32,910 bases of DNA from Frankia sp. R82 (GTDB lineage: Bacteria; Actinomycetota; Actinomycetes; Frankiales; Frankiaceae), in the NCBI RefSeq assembly GCF_023716925.1, contig NZ_JAMQQG010000296.1:1-32910 (forward strand), read 5' to 3'. The position numbers and the translations under genes were made by a program. Of the stretch, positions 16,078 through 24,213 are shown piece after piece; positions within the stretch are counted from its first letter, which is position 1, and each line of letters opens with the position of its first letter. The notes below the pieces were generated by a model. It ran no database searches. It saw only the letters and a program-made list of their open reading frames with translations, and was not told the DNA's origin.

Positions 16078-17880
16078 ATGACGACTATCTTTCGCCAGCG
16101 CTCTGCTGCCAGGCCGGAGACCGAGAGGCCCACCGTCACCATGCATCCGGTCGTGGGCACACAACCGCGGCGGTGGCCAGGTCTCGTCCGGGGCCGCCAG
16201 CCGTGGCCGGTGGTCGCGACCACGATGGGCGCGGTCCTGGCGACGTTCGGTTCGGTCCTGGCGCTGCGCGCGCTGATGGACGTGTCGGCCGGGGCCGTCG
16301 TGCTCGCCGTCGTGCTCGCACTGACCCTCGGGCGGGTTGGGCAACGTCAGCCCGATCATCTGCGCGTCTCACGACACGCCTGGCTGCGGGCGGTCCGGCA
16401 CCCCCGGCTGCTGACGATTGTCCTGCCACCGGCGGTCGCACTGCTCGCCAGCGAGATCGCCACGCTCGCCACGCGGCACCGGGCCGCCGGTGAGGCCCTG
16501 TTCACCGTGGCGCTCGGCGGCGCCGTCTGGCTGCGCCGGTTCGGGCCGGTGGCCACCCGGATCGGCACCCTCGTGACGTTGCCGTTCCTCGCGCTGCTGA
16601 TCACGCCGGTTCCGCCGGACACCCGCGGCCTGTCCCGGTTCGTCCTGGTCACGGTCGCCCTGATCGCCACCGCCTGGACCACACTCGCCGGCGTCCTGGC
16701 CACCCGCCTCGGTCCCGGGCCACCCGCCATCGCAGCGACCGCGCCCCCGCCCCTTCCCGCTCCCCGCGCGGCTCCTGTTCGTCCGGCGGTTTCCGCACTC
16801 GCGGCGGACGCGTCCCGCGGTGACACGTCGCCGATGCGGTCGGCCACGGCCGAGATGCGTACCGGTCGGCCGAGCCGGCGCCGGCTGCCCGCCAGCACCC
16901 GGATGGCCGCCCAGCTCGCCGTTGCGCTCGGGGTGGCGTTCGCGCTGGGCCGTGTGCTGTTCCCCGAGCATCGGACCTGGCTCGTCCTGACCGCCTACCT
17001 GGTCAACAGCGGCAACCGCGGGCGAGGCGACGTCGTGCTGCGCAGTGGGCAGCGGCTGGTCGGCGCGGCGCTCGGCACGGCCGCCGCCAGCCTGCTGGCC
17101 GGTCAGCTGCCGTCCCACAACCCGTGGTCGATTGTCGCGATCTTTGGGCTGCTCACCCTCGGTACCTGGCTACGGACCGCCTCCTACGCCTGGTGGGCGG
17201 CCTGCGTCACCGGCGTGCTCGCGCTGCTCTACGGCTATGACGGTCAGGGCGGTGCCGAGATGCTGCGCGAGCGGCTGCTCGCCGTCGGACTCGGCGCGGC
17301 GCTGGGTCTGGCCGCGGCCTGGTTCGTCCTGCCCGTGCGCACCGAGGATGTGCTGCGCCGACGGGTCGCGGATGTCCTGGCCGCCCTCACCGACTATCTG
17401 GTCGTCGCCCAGACCGGCCGTCGGCGTGGCGCTGCCCGACCGGCCGGGCGCGGGCCCGATCCCACCGATCTTCGGCTGGCCCTGGCCGATGCCCACGCGC
17501 GGGTGGAAGCCACGCTCGACCGTCTGGCCGAGATCGCCCCCACGCTGCGCGCCCACCGCACCTTCGACCGGCTCCGGCTCCGGCTCTGCGTCCGGTTCCG
17601 GCGTCGGCCCGGGCCTGGACGCCGGCCCGATCACCACGCGCCGCACCGCTACGACGGAGTCGAGGCGTTGCTTGCCGCCCGGCCGGCGCTGGACGCCCTG
17701 ACCCACGAGCTCGATCGCCGGGGCAGCCCGCCGTCCCGGGCCGCCGGCCGGGAGATCGCCCGAGTGCGCGACACCATCGTGGAGTTCCGCCGCGCCCTGG
17801 GCCGAGCCGGCGCCGCCACCCCCACGACCCTGGCGCAGGCGCCGGTCCTGCAGCAGGGGCAACAGTTCCGCCCGGTCTAG
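16078..17880 (+). CDS. FUSC-family membrane protein (aromatic-acid/efflux type)
   Basis: A 600-residue membrane protein with two similar halves. The first half has about five helices (for example VVATTMGAVLATFGSVLAL at about residues 43-61 and AGAVVLAVVLALTLGRV); a hydrophilic stretch rich in Pro and Arg follows (about 215-275). The second half begins MAAQLAVALGVAFALGRVLFPE and includes TWLVLTAYLVNSGN, LVGAALGTAAASLLAG and LLAVGLGAALGLAAAWFVLPV. It ends in a cytoplasmic tail with a helical segment. This is the fusaric-acid-resistance (FUSC) layout; members export aromatic compounds, but the substrate is not readable. The ATG at 16078 has a GAGGAAA nine bases upstream. Its stop overlaps that of the convergent gene by four bases. 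Confidence 0.88.
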   Translation: MTTIFRQRSAARPETERPTVTMHPVVGTQPRRWPGLVRGRQPWPVVATTMGAVLATFGSVLALRALMDVSAGAVVLAVVLALTLGRVGQRQPDHLRVSRHAWLRAVRHPRLLTIVLPPAVALLASEIATLATRHRAAGEALFTVALGGAVWLRRFGPVATRIGTLVTLPFLALLITPVPPDTRGLSRFVLVTVALIATAWTTLAGVLATRLGPGPPAIAATAPPPLPAPRAAPVRPAVSALAADASRGDTSPMRSATAEMRTGRPSRRRLPASTRMAAQLAVALGVAFALGRVLFPEHRTWLVLTAYLVNSGNRGRGDVVLRSGQRLVGAALGTAAASLLAGQLPSHNPWSIVAIFGLLTLGTWLRTASYAWWAACVTGVLALLYGYDGQGGAEMLRERLLAVGLGAALGLAAAWFVLPVRTEDVLRRRVADVLAALTDYLVVAQTGRRRGAARPAGRGPDPTDLRLALADAHARVEATLDRLAEIAPTLRAHRTFDRLRLRLCVRFRRRPGPGRRPDHHAPHRYDGVEALLAARPALDALTHELDRRGSPPSRAAGREIARVRDTIVEFRRALGRAGAATPTTLAQAPVLQQGQQFRPV

Positions 17881-19388
17881 CGCGGAGGCGTTCGTCCGGC
17901 GGTGACCGCCGGGACGGTGTTCAGCGCGCGGTGCAGGCTGCCGACGTGTTTGTGATGTTCGTCGAACGGAACAGCGATCGTGTGCACGCCGAACCGGGCG
18001 AGCACCGGCTCCGTCCACGGCGCGCTCGCCGTCGAGACCAGCGCCGCCGGCTCGTCGCTGCCGGCGGAACGACGTGGTGTGGGCAGAAAGAAGACCCCGG
18101 CGGCGAAGGCGGCGACCATCTCCGGAGCCAACGGACAGACCGCCAGATCGATGCTGCGCAGCGCATCCACCAGCGTGGTCTCGCGTCCGACGACCCCCTC
18201 GCCGTCCGGACCACCGAGCCCCTCGGTGCCGTACCCGCCGCCGGCCCCGTTACGGTCGGCCCGTTCCCCCGCCCGGTACTCGAAGCTGTCCTGGCCCTGG
18301 CCACGGCGGCCAGGGCCTCCGTAGCCGGCACCCCCGTCATAACCAGCACCGCCGTAGCCAGCACCGCCGTAGTCGGCACCGCCGTAGCCGGCGCCGGGGT
18401 CACGTTCGACGACCCGGCTCTCCACGACGGCGGGGGTGTTCAGCCGATCCGCAGCCACCAGGGCGATACCGGGCCCGAGGCCCAGCCAGTGGTCCAGGTG
18501 CGCCTCGCCGGGCCGCCGCAGCTCGTCGCGGACCCGCACGACATGGGTGAACGCGGCGCGCAGGTATGGACGCAGCAGCCCCCACACCGCCGGACTGGTC
18601 CGCGCCCCGGTGGCCAGAACCGCAACCCCGCCGCAGGTCACCACATCTCCGCCGGCAAGATACAGCGGTTCGGGCACCCGCACTTCGGCCGAGCGCCCCC
18701 GCAGCCCTCGCAGCACAGCAGCCATCACCACTGTCTCCCGGGCCCGTTCCCGCCGACGCAGCCGCCCGACGGCAACCGCACCACCAAGATCGACATAATG
18801 ATCCCGCGGAAACATCAGGCCGGACAACGGTCGCAGCGCGTAGCTCTCGTCCCGTGCCTCGGCTCCGATCACGCCACCGCCGGCGCCGGCTTCGACGAGC
18901 AGCCGCGGCTGACGCAGGACCACCGGCGCCAGCGCCGGCACCGACCAGTCGCGCAGCGCCTCTCGAGCCGCGAGCAGCCGCGCGTCGTCGTCGGCACTCA
19001 CCGCCCGGGCCGCAAGCTCCAGCAGGACGTGCCGGGGCAGCATCGTGAGCAGTTCCGACGGCGAACGCGGGTCGGCACCAAGCTCGACCAGCGCCGCCCG
19101 CACCGCAGCCGACTCCGCCGCTGCCCGCACCGGATCATAGGCCGGACGCCCGGCCCGGAAAACGAACGTCTCCACCGGCTGAACGACCGTCGGACTCTGC
19201 ACCAGCACCATCGGCACGGCCGACCCGCGCCTCACCCGCCCGGGCGCACCCCGCTCATATGCGGTCCGCCCGCTCCGATCCGCCTCACCGTTCCAGGCTG
19301 TGCGTTCTTCCCAGCCCGTGCGTTCTTCCCAGCCCGCCTGCCTGCCGCCGTCCGTCCGCCCGCTCCCTTCCGGGACATCGAAAATCAT
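17877..19388 (-). CDS. Arginine-deiminase-fold protein, probably catalytically inactive
   Basis: A 503-residue protein with the pentein (guanidino-modifying enzyme) fold of arginine deiminase. ADI-like stretches are YALRPLSGLMFPRDHYVDLGG (matching PxxNHLFTRD, with the Asp kept), RRERARETVVMAAVLRG, LYLAGGDVV (normally EGGDV) and AHLDHWLGLGPG (HLD kept). The catalytic Glu of EGGD is Ala, and near the end HVGSLHRALNTVP has Arg where ADIs have the catalytic Cys. It is therefore probably a binding or regulatory protein, not an enzyme. A Tyr/Gly-rich insertion (18320-18396) and a repeat-rich N-terminus (GWEERTGWEERT) are extra. Start uncertain: ATG 19388, or ATG 19211 before VLVQSPTVVQPV. Confidence 0.65.
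   Translation of the reverse strand: MIFDVPEGSGRTDGGRQAGWEERTGWEERTAWNGEADRSGRTAYERGAPGRVRRGSAVPMVLVQSPTVVQPVETFVFRAGRPAYDPVRAAAESAAVRAALVELGADPRSPSELLTMLPRHVLLELAARAVSADDDARLLAAREALRDWSVPALAPVVLRQPRLLVEAGAGGGVIGAEARDESYALRPLSGLMFPRDHYVDLGGAVAVGRLRRRERARETVVMAAVLRGLRGRSAEVRVPEPLYLAGGDVVTCGGVAVLATGARTSPAVWGLLRPYLRAAFTHVVRVRDELRRPGEAHLDHWLGLGPGIALVAADRLNTPAVVESRVVERDPGAGYGGADYGGAGYGGAGYDGGAGYGGPGRRGQGQDSFEYRAGERADRNGAGGGYGTEGLGGPDGEGVVGRETTLVDALRSIDLAVCPLAPEMVAAFAAGVFFLPTPRRSAGSDEPAALVSTASAPWTEPVLARFGVHTIAVPFDEHHKHVGSLHRALNTVPAVTAGRTPPR
18320..18396 (-). repeat. 15-bp tandem repeat encoding GYGGA in the ADI-fold protein
   Basis: About five 15-base units, variants of TACGGCGGTGCCGGC on the minus strand, encode GYGGADYGGAGYGGAGYDGG. 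The array sits in a linker between the HLD-containing strand and the C-terminal part of the pentein fold. Confidence 0.9.
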
Positions 19389-19685
19389 CTAGCCGATTTC
19401 CGGCGCGTTTCCTTCACCCTCGCATTATGCCAACCTCATGAATCGCCTCCATCAACGTCGCGTCGGCATCCTTGGTCACCGTCCCGACAAAATATCGGAA
19501 ATGGCCTTTACATCCGGCCGTCCGGGCGTCTGCCCCGAGTTCCTGGACCAGGACTACGGACTTGTGGACTCGGGGTGTTCGCGTGCGGCGATCCGTCGAT
19601 CCCGGACGCCGCATCCCGGCATTTCCGCCGCACAGACCACACGCGAGGCTCGATCACAGCCACGCCAAGGGATAATCACACTGAT

Positions 19686-19734
19686 GTGGAGGGTTATTCG
19701 GAAAATCGGGCCCTGAAACCCGAACAACCCTCCA
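19686..19734. repeat. Large stem-loop, 16-bp stem
   Basis: GTGGAGGGTTATTCGG (19686-19701) pairs with CCGAACAACCCTCCAC (19719-19734) with one mismatch. The 17-base loop holds its own palindrome GGGCCC. It lies downstream of the DUF456 gene and upstream of the ADI-fold gene and has no T-tract, so it may be a terminator, an RNA-processing signal or a small dispersed element. Confidence 0.8.
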
Positions 19735-19818
19735 CCTCGGACGTGGACGACGACACTCTCGAGGGTGTGCGACCGAGCACCGGGGTGCGGCGGGCGGGTA
19801 CAGCAGCCGGCGGCGACA

Positions 19819-19898
19819 GATGGACACGCATGGTAACGGATGGACGCGAAATGTAGCAGACGAACGCGGAACGTAGCATATGGATGCGGAACGTAGCA
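19819..19898. repeat. 20-bp tandem repeat, about four copies
   Basis: Four 20-base units, from gatggacacgcatggtaacg to tatggatgcggaacgtagca; the last three are the closest to each other and end in gtagca. The array lies just past the 3' end of the DUF456 gene, 48 bases from its stop. Confidence 0.85.
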
Positions 19899-19946
19899 GG
19901 CGGGTACAGGCGTCGGCGGGTGGAGCGGGAGCGGGAGCGGGCGCGG

Positions 19947-20432
19947 TCAGAGGACGAGCTCGCCGACGCCCCAGACGGCGGCCATGGCGACTCCGGCGAA
20001 CAGTTCCACAAGAACCCCGATGCCGAAGGCGACGATCGCCGCCCAGGTGGTGGCGGCGGCGGTGCGATGGTCGCCGAGGCGAACGAGTTCCGCCACATAG
20101 ACGCCGAGCACCCCGCCGATCAGCAGGCCGATCACCGGGATCACGAAGAACCCGACGATCGCGCAGGCCAGGCCGACCGCAAGGCTCGGCCAGGGGACGC
20201 CGCGCCCGGCGGTGGCCCGGGCGGGCAGGACGTATTTCGTCAACGCGCCGATCACGAGCAGGGCCGTCATCAGCGCCAGCACGATCCAGCGGCCGACCCC
20301 ACCGCCGTCCGCGATCACCCACCACAGGCCCGCGGCCCAGACCAGAACGAGCCCGGGCAATACCGGGAGCACGACACCGACCAGTCCGACGGCCATCACC
20401 GCAGCGACGGCCAGAAGCTGCGCGGTACTAAT
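19947..20432 (-). CDS. DUF456 family membrane protein (probable ATT start)
   Basis: A 161-residue integral membrane protein of the DUF456 family, whose function is unknown. It has about five hydrophobic helices, among them VGVVLPVLPGLVLVWAAGLW, VLALMTALLVIGALTKYVL and a glycine-rich GFFVIPVIGLLIGGVLGVYV that matches the family's conserved Gly-zipper-like segment. A GTG at 20399 gives 150 residues, but it lies inside the first helix and has no ribosome-binding site. Eleven codons upstream an ATT at 20432 is preceded by AGGGAGGG six bases away and gives ISTAQLLAVAA, matching the usual family start of S-T-x-Q-L-L. The upstream frame closes at a TGA, so no ATG or GTG can replace it. Likely start: ATT. 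Confidence 0.82.
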   Translation of the reverse strand: MSTAQLLAVAAVMAVGLVGVVLPVLPGLVLVWAAGLWWVIADGGGVGRWIVLALMTALLVIGALTKYVLPARATAGRGVPWPSLAVGLACAIVGFFVIPVIGLLIGGVLGVYVAELVRLGDHRTAAATTWAAIVAFGIGVLVELFAGVAMAAVWGVGELVL

Positions 20433-20608
20433 GGTGCGCCCTCCCTCTCATTCACCCTTTCGGCGACGTTACCGGCCCGCCGACACCTTGCGGGACAGCA
20501 TGACAAACGTCCGACTCCCGCGCCCACGACAGTAGCGATCAAGAAGTCGGTGGGACTGGATGCGGAGCAGGGCCGACGGCAGCAGGGAGCGGACCGCGGC
20601 GGGCAGGA

Positions 20609-21661
20609 CTACCGCGAAGCAGCGGTGGACGGCGGCGAGGACAGCGGCGGCGAGGACGGCGCGGGAAACGACGTCGACGGCGGAGGGAGGCCGGCGTTAC
20701 GGTCGGCGATGCGTCGGGCCTCGGCGGCGAGGGCGGCACGCAGGTCGGCGGGGGCGAGGACCTCCACGCCGGCGCCGAGGTCACGCAGCTGGCCCAGAGC
20801 GACCTCGAAACCCTCGGTGGAAAGGTCCACCACCCGCCAGCCGCCGGAGTCGGGGGGCGAGGCGGTGGCCTGAGCGTCCCGGGCGGCGACCGGGCCGACG
20901 GCGTGACGCAGGCCGGCCAGGGCCTCGGGCGAGAGCCGAAGCCGGCAGGTCCAGCGCATCAGCGAGCGGGCAAAGTCGTCACCGGCGTCGTGCCACCAGG
21001 TGGCCAGCTCGAACCCGGCAGGGCGGGCGAACGTCTCGGCCCGCGAGGCGACCCGGGTGATCCGGGCGACCCGATAACTCAGGATGCGGCCCCGATGGCA
21101 GGCGACGAGATACCAGGTGCCGGCCTTACAGACCAGGCCCAACGGGTCGACGCGCCGGGTCGTCGCGCCACCGTCCCGGCGGGTGTAGCCGAGGTCGAGG
21201 CGGCGGGCGGCCCAGACCGCCTCGGCGAGGGCGGACAGGTGCGGCACGGGCTCGGAGCGCCGGAACCACCCGGGGGCGTCCAGCAGGAACCGCTGCTGCA
21301 CCTGCCCGGCGTGGACGCGCGGCCGGGGCGGCAGGGCGGCGAGGACCTTGGTGCGGGCGGTCGCGGCGGCGGTGGCCAGGCCGAGGCCGGCGAGGATCTG
21401 CGGCCCGGCCCCGGCGAGCAGCAGAGCCGCGGCCTCGTCGCCGGTGAGCCCGTCGAGATCGGTGCGCCAGCCGTCGGTGAGCCGGACCCCGCCGTGGCGC
21501 CCCGGTTCGGTCCACAGCGGGACGCCCGCGTCCTGCAGAGCGGCAATGTCACGGCGGACGGTCCGCAGCGACACCTCGAGCTCCGCGGCGAGCTCCGGTG
21601 CGGTGGCCCGGCGGACGGCCTGCAGGTACAGCAGCAGGGCGGTCAGTCGACTCGAGCGCAT
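20609..21661 (-). CDS. WYL-domain transcriptional regulator (YafY-like)
   Basis: A 350-residue DeoR-type winged-helix plus WYL protein. The N-terminal HTH is TAPELAAELEVSLRTVRRDIAALQDAG (about residues 19-45) with the wing RHGGVRL. The central WYL domain contains GTWYLVACHRGRILSYRVARI (about residues 178-198), which includes the WYL and SYRVxRI motifs proposed to bind ligands or nucleic acid. A C-terminal WCX-like extension follows (EALAGLRHAVGPV to VALGQLRDLGAGVEVL), then a Pro/Ser-rich tail. The ligand and target are unknown. The ATG at 21661 starts right at the HTH. It is on the same strand as, and 176 bases upstream of, the DUF456 gene. Confidence 0.93.
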   Translation of the reverse strand: MRSSRLTALLLYLQAVRRATAPELAAELEVSLRTVRRDIAALQDAGVPLWTEPGRHGGVRLTDGWRTDLDGLTGDEAAALLLAGAGPQILAGLGLATAAATARTKVLAALPPRPRVHAGQVQQRFLLDAPGWFRRSEPVPHLSALAEAVWAARRLDLGYTRRDGGATTRRVDPLGLVCKAGTWYLVACHRGRILSYRVARITRVASRAETFARPAGFELATWWHDAGDDFARSLMRWTCRLRLSPEALAGLRHAVGPVAARDAQATASPPDSGGWRVVDLSTEGFEVALGQLRDLGAGVEVLAPADLRAALAAEARRIADRNAGLPPPSTSFPAPSSPPLSSPPSTAASR

Positions 21662-21772
21662 CCCGGGATGCTAGCCCCGAAACGGTGACATCGGATGGCA
21701 TGGTTACCCGCCGGCAGACGGGGTGGCGGCGAGGGTGCCAGGCGGGGGCTGCCGGGGCATACCAGCTCTGCC

Positions 21773-23089
21773 ATGACTGACGGGGAAGCAGGGCAACCAG
21801 ATCGCCGAGCGTGGCCGCGCCGCGAGCGGCACAGCGAGCTGCGCGGCGATCGGCCCGACGAGCGGTTCCGGGCCGTGTTCTCGCGCACGGCCGGGTTGGT
21901 TCCACGCCGGACGGCCATGCTGCTGGGGGGTGCCCTCGGCGGGACTGCCGCTGTGGCCGCGGCGGTGTGGGTACCGACGCTGCTCTACGGCGAGCCGGGC
22001 GAACCGCGGGCGACGCTGCAGGCCGCGCTGCTCGCGATCATCGCGGCGGCGCTGGTGGCTGGCGCACTGGCGCTGGTCGCGGCGCAGGTCCGGACCGCGT
22101 CGGAGCGGGCCCAGCGGGTCGCGACCACCCGGCATTCCAGCGGGCGGTACACGAGCGCGGTCGGCCAGCTTGCCGCCGAGGCGGTCGAGGTCCGTCTCGG
22201 CGGGATCTACGCGCTCGGTCGGTTGGCCCGGGAATCCCCCACCGATCAGGTCACCGTCGTCGAGGTCCTGTCGGCGTTCGCGCGGGCCCGCAGCACGGAC
22301 ACGGCGCGACGGGCCTCGTCGGCGGCGCAGCGCGGGCCGCTCGGAGAGGTGACGCCGGCGGCCGACATCCGGGCCGCCGTCCAGGTCCTCGCCGGGCTGC
22401 CGCAGCGAGACGGCGTCCTGCGCGCCGATCTGCGGCACGCCGATCTCACCGGGCCGGCGACCCTGCGTGAGCTTGGGCTTGCCCGGGCCGATCTGCGCCG
22501 GGTCCGGCTCGACCAGGCGGATCTGACCGGGGCCGATCTGACCTTCGCCGATCTGCGTGGTGTCGAACTGACCTTCGTCATCCTGACCGGTGCCGATCTG
22601 ACCGGCGCCGACCTTGCCGACGCCCGGCTGTCCGGGGTGACGCTGCGCGGCGCGCGGCTGTCCGGGGCGAACCTGCGCGGTGCCCGCCTGATCGGGACGG
22701 ACCTCACCGAGGCGCGCCTGATCGGCGCCCAGCTCACCGGCGCCGATCTGCCCGGAGTGGCGCTCGCGGGGGCGCGTCTCCTCGGCGCGGATCTCACCGA
22801 CGCCCGGATGATCGGCGCGGAGCTCGCCGACGCCGACCTGGTGGGGGCGAACCTCACCGGCGCCACGCTCACCAAGGCGCACTGCCGCGGCGCGGACCTC
22901 ACCGGCGCCGAGCTCACGGGTGCCGACCTGACCGGCGCGGACCTGACCGGCGTCCGGTCGCTGACGCAGGACCAGGTGGACAGCGCCCTCGGCGGCCTGC
23001 GCACGCTCCTGCCCGCGGGCCTGCGACGCCCGGCTGCCTGGGAACCCCACCCGATGGACGACGAGCCCCCCGCCCCCCCGCCGCCCTGA
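21773..23089 (+). CDS. Membrane-anchored pentapeptide-repeat protein
   Basis: A 438-residue protein. Residues 1-45 are a charged cytoplasmic segment; two transmembrane helices follow (MLLGGALGGTAAVAAAVWVP and LQAALLAIIAAALVAGALALVAAQV). Then comes an AxGGIYALGRLA-type segment (RLGGIYALGRLARESP) common in actinobacterial membrane pentapeptide proteins. From about residue 215 there are some forty A(D/N)LxG-like pentapeptides, such as LTGADLTFADLRG and LIGTDLTEARLIG, which form a right-handed quadrilateral beta-helix. The function is unknown. The ATG at 21773 was chosen because the sequence before it is non-coding in character. The stop lies inside a 17-bp tandem repeat. Confidence 0.93.
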   Translation: MTDGEAGQPDRRAWPRRERHSELRGDRPDERFRAVFSRTAGLVPRRTAMLLGGALGGTAAVAAAVWVPTLLYGEPGEPRATLQAALLAIIAAALVAGALALVAAQVRTASERAQRVATTRHSSGRYTSAVGQLAAEAVEVRLGGIYALGRLARESPTDQVTVVEVLSAFARARSTDTARRASSAAQRGPLGEVTPAADIRAAVQVLAGLPQRDGVLRADLRHADLTGPATLRELGLARADLRRVRLDQADLTGADLTFADLRGVELTFVILTGADLTGADLADARLSGVTLRGARLSGANLRGARLIGTDLTEARLIGAQLTGADLPGVALAGARLLGADLTDARMIGAELADADLVGANLTGATLTKAHCRGADLTGAELTGADLTGADLTGVRSLTQDQVDSALGGLRTLLPAGLRRPAAWEPHPMDDEPPAPPPP

Positions 23090-23141
23090 AATCCCCGCCG
23101 CCCTGAAATCCCTGCCGTCCCGACATCCCTGCCGTCCAAAG
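23080..23141 (+). repeat. 17-bp tandem repeat spanning the pentapeptide gene stop codon
   Basis: Three 17-base units (gccgccctgaaatcccc, gccgccctgaaatccct, gccgtcccgacatccct) and a partial fourth. The TGA of the upstream gene (23087-23089) is part of the first unit, and the unit length shifts the frame, so expansion would not lengthen the protein. Confidence 0.92.
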
Positions 23142-23253
23142 ATTGCGCCGCGGGACTCCCGAGGCAACGCCTTGCGCGGCGAGGGCCCATGGCTGCGACC
23201 ACAGCCGCGAACCCTGCCAGTAGATGGCCGGGTTCGCCCCGCAGGATGGCAGC

Positions 23254-23805
23254 GTGACGACATCCTGGCAGGACTTCGCCGACATCCAGCCCGCCCTTGC
23301 GGCGACCGTGCAAGCCCGGTTCGAGGCCTTTCGCCACCATGTGCTGGCCACGGTGCGGCTGGACGGAGCCCCGCGCACCAGTGGCATCGAGACGACGTTC
23401 CGGCTCGGTGAACTCTGGCTGGGCAGCATGCCCGGCGCCCGTAAGGTCGCGGACCTGCGCCGCGATCCCCGCTTCTCGTTGAGCGCCAACCCCGGCCCCG
23501 GCACCGACATGGCCGGCGGCGACGTGCGCGTCGCCGGGCTCGCCCGGTGGGTCGCCGACCCGGCGACGCTGGCCCACTTCGCCGAGGAGGTCACTCCGCC
23601 GGAGCCGTTCGACCTGTTCCGCGTCGAGCTCACCGAGATCGTCCGCACCAGTGTGGACGAGGCCGCGCAGGAGATCATCCTGGAAAGCTGGCGCCCCGGC
23701 TACCCCGCCATCCGCGTCCAGCGGCGCGGCAACGGCTCTGACCAGCCCGTCGAATCCTGGTCCGCCGCTCCCCGCACCACCGAGACACCCACCGCCCACG
23801 CCTGA
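23254..23805 (+). CDS. Pyridoxamine 5'-phosphate oxidase-like split-barrel protein (second)
   Basis: A 183-residue protein. The core reads HHVLATVRLDGAPRTSGIETTF, then GELWLGSMPGARKVADLRRDPRFSLSANPG, the typical flavin/F420-binding segment of actinobacterial PPOX-class proteins, and later VRVAGLARWVAD and FRVELTEIVRTSVDE. The C-terminal IILESWRPG(Y) is a feature of one such subgroup. The substrate is unknown. The GTG at 23254 was preferred over the in-frame ATG at 23224: it has AGGA nine bases upstream and matches the usual N-terminus (TxxWQDFA). It has no operon partner and a different subgroup from the protein at 729-1259. Confidence 0.88.
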   Translation: MTTSWQDFADIQPALAATVQARFEAFRHHVLATVRLDGAPRTSGIETTFRLGELWLGSMPGARKVADLRRDPRFSLSANPGPGTDMAGGDVRVAGLARWVADPATLAHFAEEVTPPEPFDLFRVELTEIVRTSVDEAAQEIILESWRPGYPAIRVQRRGNGSDQPVESWSAAPRTTETPTAHA

Positions 23806-24213
23806 GGCGCCGGCCACTGGCATCGGAGTCGACGGGCCTTCCCGCCGTCCACGGGCCTTGCCGCGTTTACGGAGGTGACTGGCCCGCACCGGCGCTCACG
23901 GAAGCTCACGGGCATCTTTTGCTCCGGGCCGGGGCACGAAGGCATCGTCAGAACGGGTGACGGGCCGGGAAAAACCGGCCGTAGGTGCTGGATGGCCGGC
24001 AGCCGGGAAGGACTCTGTCAGGTGCGTCGAACGTAGGGACCTACCGAGTCTCGCGGCAACCGGGGCAGCAACGACGGCCGCACCAGCAGAACCAGCGACC
24101 GCGCCGGTGGCGGCGACCCCACGACGGCGGGCACCGCGGCTACGGGCACCATCATCACGGAAAAACCCAAGATCGGTAGGAAGCCTGCAGCCGTCAACGA
24201 GATTGGGATATCC
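23806..24213. other. 408-bp region before the exporter gene, with hairpin and palindrome
   Basis: No gene is supported. A hairpin with stem ACGGGCCGG/CCGGCCGT (one bulge) and an A-rich loop lies at 23960-23982. A short palindrome GTAGGGACCTAC at 24033-24044 could be an operator for the downstream TetR. An 86-codon frame (23957-24217) ends in a TGA overlapping the exporter's GTG start, but its Ala/Pro/Arg composition looks non-coding. Two near-repeats (ctcacggaag, ctcacgggca) occur at 23897-23912. Confidence 0.4.

Larger units (their letters stand above)
19389..19946. other. 558-bp intergenic region, no convincing gene, two repeat structures
   Basis: The stretch is less GC-rich than its surroundings (for example at 19425-19515). 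A minus-strand open frame of 66 codons (19414-19614) has no family I recognise and no strong start. CATAAT and a purine-rich GAAGGAAA near 19400-19430 on the minus strand could serve the ADI-fold gene. The rest carries the hairpin and 20-bp repeats described separately and a near-perfect inverted repeat around CTCGAG (19753-19768). Confidence 0.4.

Noticed and set aside
17877-19388. Functional arginine deiminase (arcA) of an ADI pathway
   Set aside because: The catalytic Glu and Cys are replaced, and no ornithine carbamoyltransferase or carbamate kinase gene is adjacent.
19414-19614. 66-codon minus-strand open frame
   Set aside because: No recognisable family, no good start and no ribosome-binding site; kept as non-coding.
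17931-19856. 641-codon plus-strand open frame
   Set aside because: Shadow of the ADI-fold gene; Arg/Pro/His-rich, no domain, and it continues through the repeat region.
21704-23263. 519-codon minus-strand frame opposite the pentapeptide gene
   Set aside because: Its repeats are the complement of the pentapeptide codons; no independent signal.
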